NCBI GenBank assembly: GCA_018663505.1
Contig: JABJQG010000008.1
Span: 1-47,061 of the forward strand
Direction: 5' to 3'
Length of the DNA: 47,061 nt
From: Pseudobdellovibrionaceae bacterium
GTDB taxonomy: Bacteria; Bdellovibrionota; Bdellovibrionia; Bdellovibrionales; UBA1609
Shown here: positions 44,997 to 47,061 of the stretch, piece after piece
How the letters are laid out: each line of letters begins with the position of its first letter
How positions within the stretch are numbered: the stretch's first letter is position 1
Position numbers and translations under genes: made by a program
The notes under the pieces: model-generated
Told to the model about the DNA's origin: nothing
Databases searched by the model: none
The model's input: only the letters and a program-made list of their open reading frames with translations

Positions 44997-46853
44997 CTAC
45001 CAGCAGTAACCTCTAATAGAGGTTATCTTCGAGTTACCAAGATCAACATTAACGCCAAAGCCTCTTAAAACAGTGTTAGGTTTACAAGTAGTTACTGCTT
45101 CGGCGCCTTGAGGTATTCCTTCAGTTGCATCTTCAATGATGTTGTTGCCGGCATAATCGCTACAGTTTACCCCCATTGATCTTAAATTTCCTGCAGACCC
45201 GGTGCTTCGGAAACCTGTAATAAACTCCGAAGGTGAGGCAGGGCAGCTTAAACCATGAACAGTTCTTGTGGCAATATTACCTTGCCTTCCAAAGCTACCC
45301 GACATTGGAATTCCTCGAGAAGAAGCAGAATACAGAGAAGGTATTCCCGTTGAGGAAATAACCATAGGTGTACATACTCCACCTATTGACTGAATTTTGT
45401 TACTCGATGACAATAGATTTTTTGTTATAGTTATTGAAAAACTCGTCAAAGCATGCCCTGGCGGGCAATAGTAAAACCGAGCACGGTCATAGTCAGAGGC
45501 CTTAGACCCCAAGAATTTGATAAAATTACGAATTGCCATTGAATCAGTGCAACTATCTAAAGTTGAATTATAGAAGAGCCCTTTAAGAGCACACACTTTC
45601 TCTGCACTAAGTCCTCCTCCTGTGGCAGCTGGCAGTGGAGTGCAAATCGGCTGCCCAAGAGCATCGAATCCTTTTAGGTATTCATTTAAACCACATGTAA
45701 CATCAAATACCTGCTTCACCTTACCTGTGCCGGAGTCCACCCCAGTGATGGCGTTACGTACGTGAGTATTTGTTCGAATAGCGTCTGTTACATTAGAGAT
45801 GCTCACATCACAGAGATTGGTTATGTTATTCCAAGTAGCACTGATGTAGGTTTCGTAATTGGCATCTGCATTATGGTTAAAAGCATTACACGTGTTCTCT
45901 AGCTTGGTATGTAAATAATCTTGATTCCATACACAGATTCGACCACCAATGCTGTTGAAGTTTCCTCTAGGAGAGCCACCTTGAGCGATACAGAGATCAC
46001 TAAAATTTGTTCCTAAAACTGCAGCAAGGTTACAAGCAGCTGCAGAAGCGACTCCTCCATTAAAAGTTCCTCCCAGGGACCGACACATTTTATCTATGCT
46101 TCCATTAGCGCCGCCCGTAGATCGAATATTATTACATTGAAATGCAGTTCCTAAAGCACCGCTATGTTGAGGGGTTCCCCCAAGCTCTCGACAAGAGGAC
46201 ACTAAGCCAGGGAAATAGCATAAGGTTCCACTAACGGCGTCTGGTGAGTACACGCCAGCATTATAAACTCCCCAAACTCCACCAACACCAGTGCATGAAG
46301 CCATCTCTAAAGTACCTGGGGCGCTGCCAGTAGTACATACTCCATTGAGTGTTACTTGGTTTGCTAATCCTGTGAGATCTTGACAAATTTTATCAGTATT
46401 TAAAGCACAGATTTGGGTTGGAACGTCCCAAGTGCCCTTAATATTGTCTCGACAAATTTGCTCAGGAAAACTTGTGGCTACGGAAGCTCCTCGGATAAAA
46501 TTAAAAGAGTACATATTATTATTAAAGGGAATTTTTAGTCTTTCAGAATTTGGATAATAATTAAGTCTTCCTGAAACTCTTAAGCTAGAATTGGCTGCAG
46601 AACAGGTGCCTGTGCATTGTGGGACATGATAAAGCTCCAAGACAAAGGGACACTTATCGTCACCATCAGGAACATTGTCGGCATTAGTATCTGCAATGCC
46701 AGCATCAGAGACTCTGCAAGGCACTCCTGCAAGAGTATATCCTCTCCTGTTGGTATCAGCATCATTTGGTGTAAGGGCGTTAGCTGCAGATCTATAAATA
46801 GCAAAATGATTTAATACAGGGGCCGCCAGGGCTTCATTATTTTCAGCAACCAC
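44997..46853 (-). pseudogene. Cysteine-rich surface-type protein, apparently missing its 5' end
   Basis: 618 codons are open from a GTG at 46853. The protein has about 30 cysteines, Gly/Asn-rich spacing and repeated C-x-LGG-x(n)-C units (about 225-315), then GLNEYLKGFDALGQPIC (about 400), a motif common at the tip of secreted fibre or pilin-like proteins. The C-terminus holds three repeats of the form CP/CKP...GF...SI/SMG...C (about 460-500, 535-572 and 586-618), suggestive of a beta-prism. Such a protein should be exported, yet there is no signal peptide. The same frame stays open and coding-like back to a TAA at 46932-46934 but contains no start codon, and GTG 46853 lacks a ribosome binding site. 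I therefore infer loss of the 5' end or a frameshift. A functional cytoplasmic start is less likely. Confidence 0.6.
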
Positions 46854-46910
46854 TGTAGTACCGCAAAATGGAGCTACCCCATCAAGACAGGTAAAGGAGG
46901 TGTTTGCAGC

Positions 46911-47018
46911 ATGATTTCTAGTGGTTCTTTGTTATTTTTGTTGAAGAAAGCCTATAAATCTCAAAAAAGATCAAATATTTACTTAAATTGTATCAGAATA
47001 AGAATAGAATACTGCTGA
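46911..47018 (+). CDS. Possible 35-aa peptide with strong ribosome binding site
   Basis: ATG at 46911 is preceded by AAAGGAGGTG at good spacing and opens 35 codons (MISSGSLLFLLKKAYKSQKR...). The composition is ordinary for AT-rich random sequence, and the Shine-Dalgarno-like bases are also codons of the opposite-strand frame. No promoter is visible. It is listed only because of the unusually good ribosome binding site. Confidence 0.15.
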   Translation: MISSGSLLFLLKKAYKSQKRSNIYLNCIRIRIEYC

Positions 47019-47061
47019 AATATAAATCAAATTACAAAAATGCTTTGAAAATAAAAAAGGC

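Noticed and set aside
1-47061. tRNA, rRNA or prophage genes
   Set aside because: I saw no T-loop GTTCRA patterns in intergenic cloverleaf contexts, no rRNA core motifs, and no integrase, capsid or terminase-like products.

Overview
This is an AT-rich chromosomal window that most resembles the predatory Bdellovibrionota (Bdellovibrio / Pseudobdellovibrio type). The evidence is the mixture of genes: many lipoproteins with FQNC- or VGC-type lipoboxes, a Bat (aerotolerance) operon, an HtrA protease next to a DUF1844 gene, YihY, lytic transglycosylases and an NIT-domain chemoreceptor. The species assignment is inference. I see no tRNA, rRNA, CRISPR array, prophage, transposase or complete insertion sequence.

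Layout. 208-3450 (-) is a large internally duplicated lipoprotein. 3826-5691 (+) is an intact FtsH. 6031-6444 (+) is a DUF302 gene preceded by a hairpin that covers its ribosome binding site. 6635-8268 (-) holds a secreted metalloprotease, a 58-aa small protein and a small secreted protein. 8797-9177 (+) is a SpoIIAA-like protein. 9208-12360 (-) is a very long chemoreceptor with a probable sigma-28 promoter. 12614-14329 (-) is DUF1844 plus HtrA, followed at 14412-15263 (-) by an HtpX-like protein that has lost its catalytic motif. 15427-25521 (+) is one tightly coupled operon: MoxR ATPase, DUF58, a membrane protein, BatA, BatB, BatC, BatD and a soluble lytic transglycosylase. 25641-27161 (+) is an MltD-like transglycosylase with three LysM domains.

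After that come a membrane-anchored unknown (27307-28020 -), a large conserved unknown with a cysteine cluster (28174-30009 -), YihY (30086-30952 +), a lipoprotein/outer-membrane-protein pair (31038-32977 -), a secreted alpha/beta hydrolase (33236-34420 +) and the threonine operon thrA-thrB-thrC (34486-39216 -). The right end has a PA14 lipoprotein, a double-domain universal stress protein, two lipoproteins of unknown function, and a cysteine-rich surface protein that appears to have lost its 5' end.

The most unusual signals are non-coding. Two dispersed repeat families start at, or a few bases after, stop codons and read in the sense direction of the upstream gene. Family 1 has a palindrome with arms AAAAGGTACG and CGTACCTTTT, followed by two further small hairpins. 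Its copies follow the stops at 31038, 40705 and 44997, and two more copies lie in tandem. Family 2 has an outer TTTAAAAC/GTTTTAAA stem enclosing two hairpins whose sequences differ between copies while pairing is kept, then an invariant hairpin with AGGAA in its loop. Its copies follow 6444, 27307, 28174 (partial) and 41946 (partial). Both look like structured 3'-UTR or terminator elements that have been copied around the genome. These alignments were made by eye.
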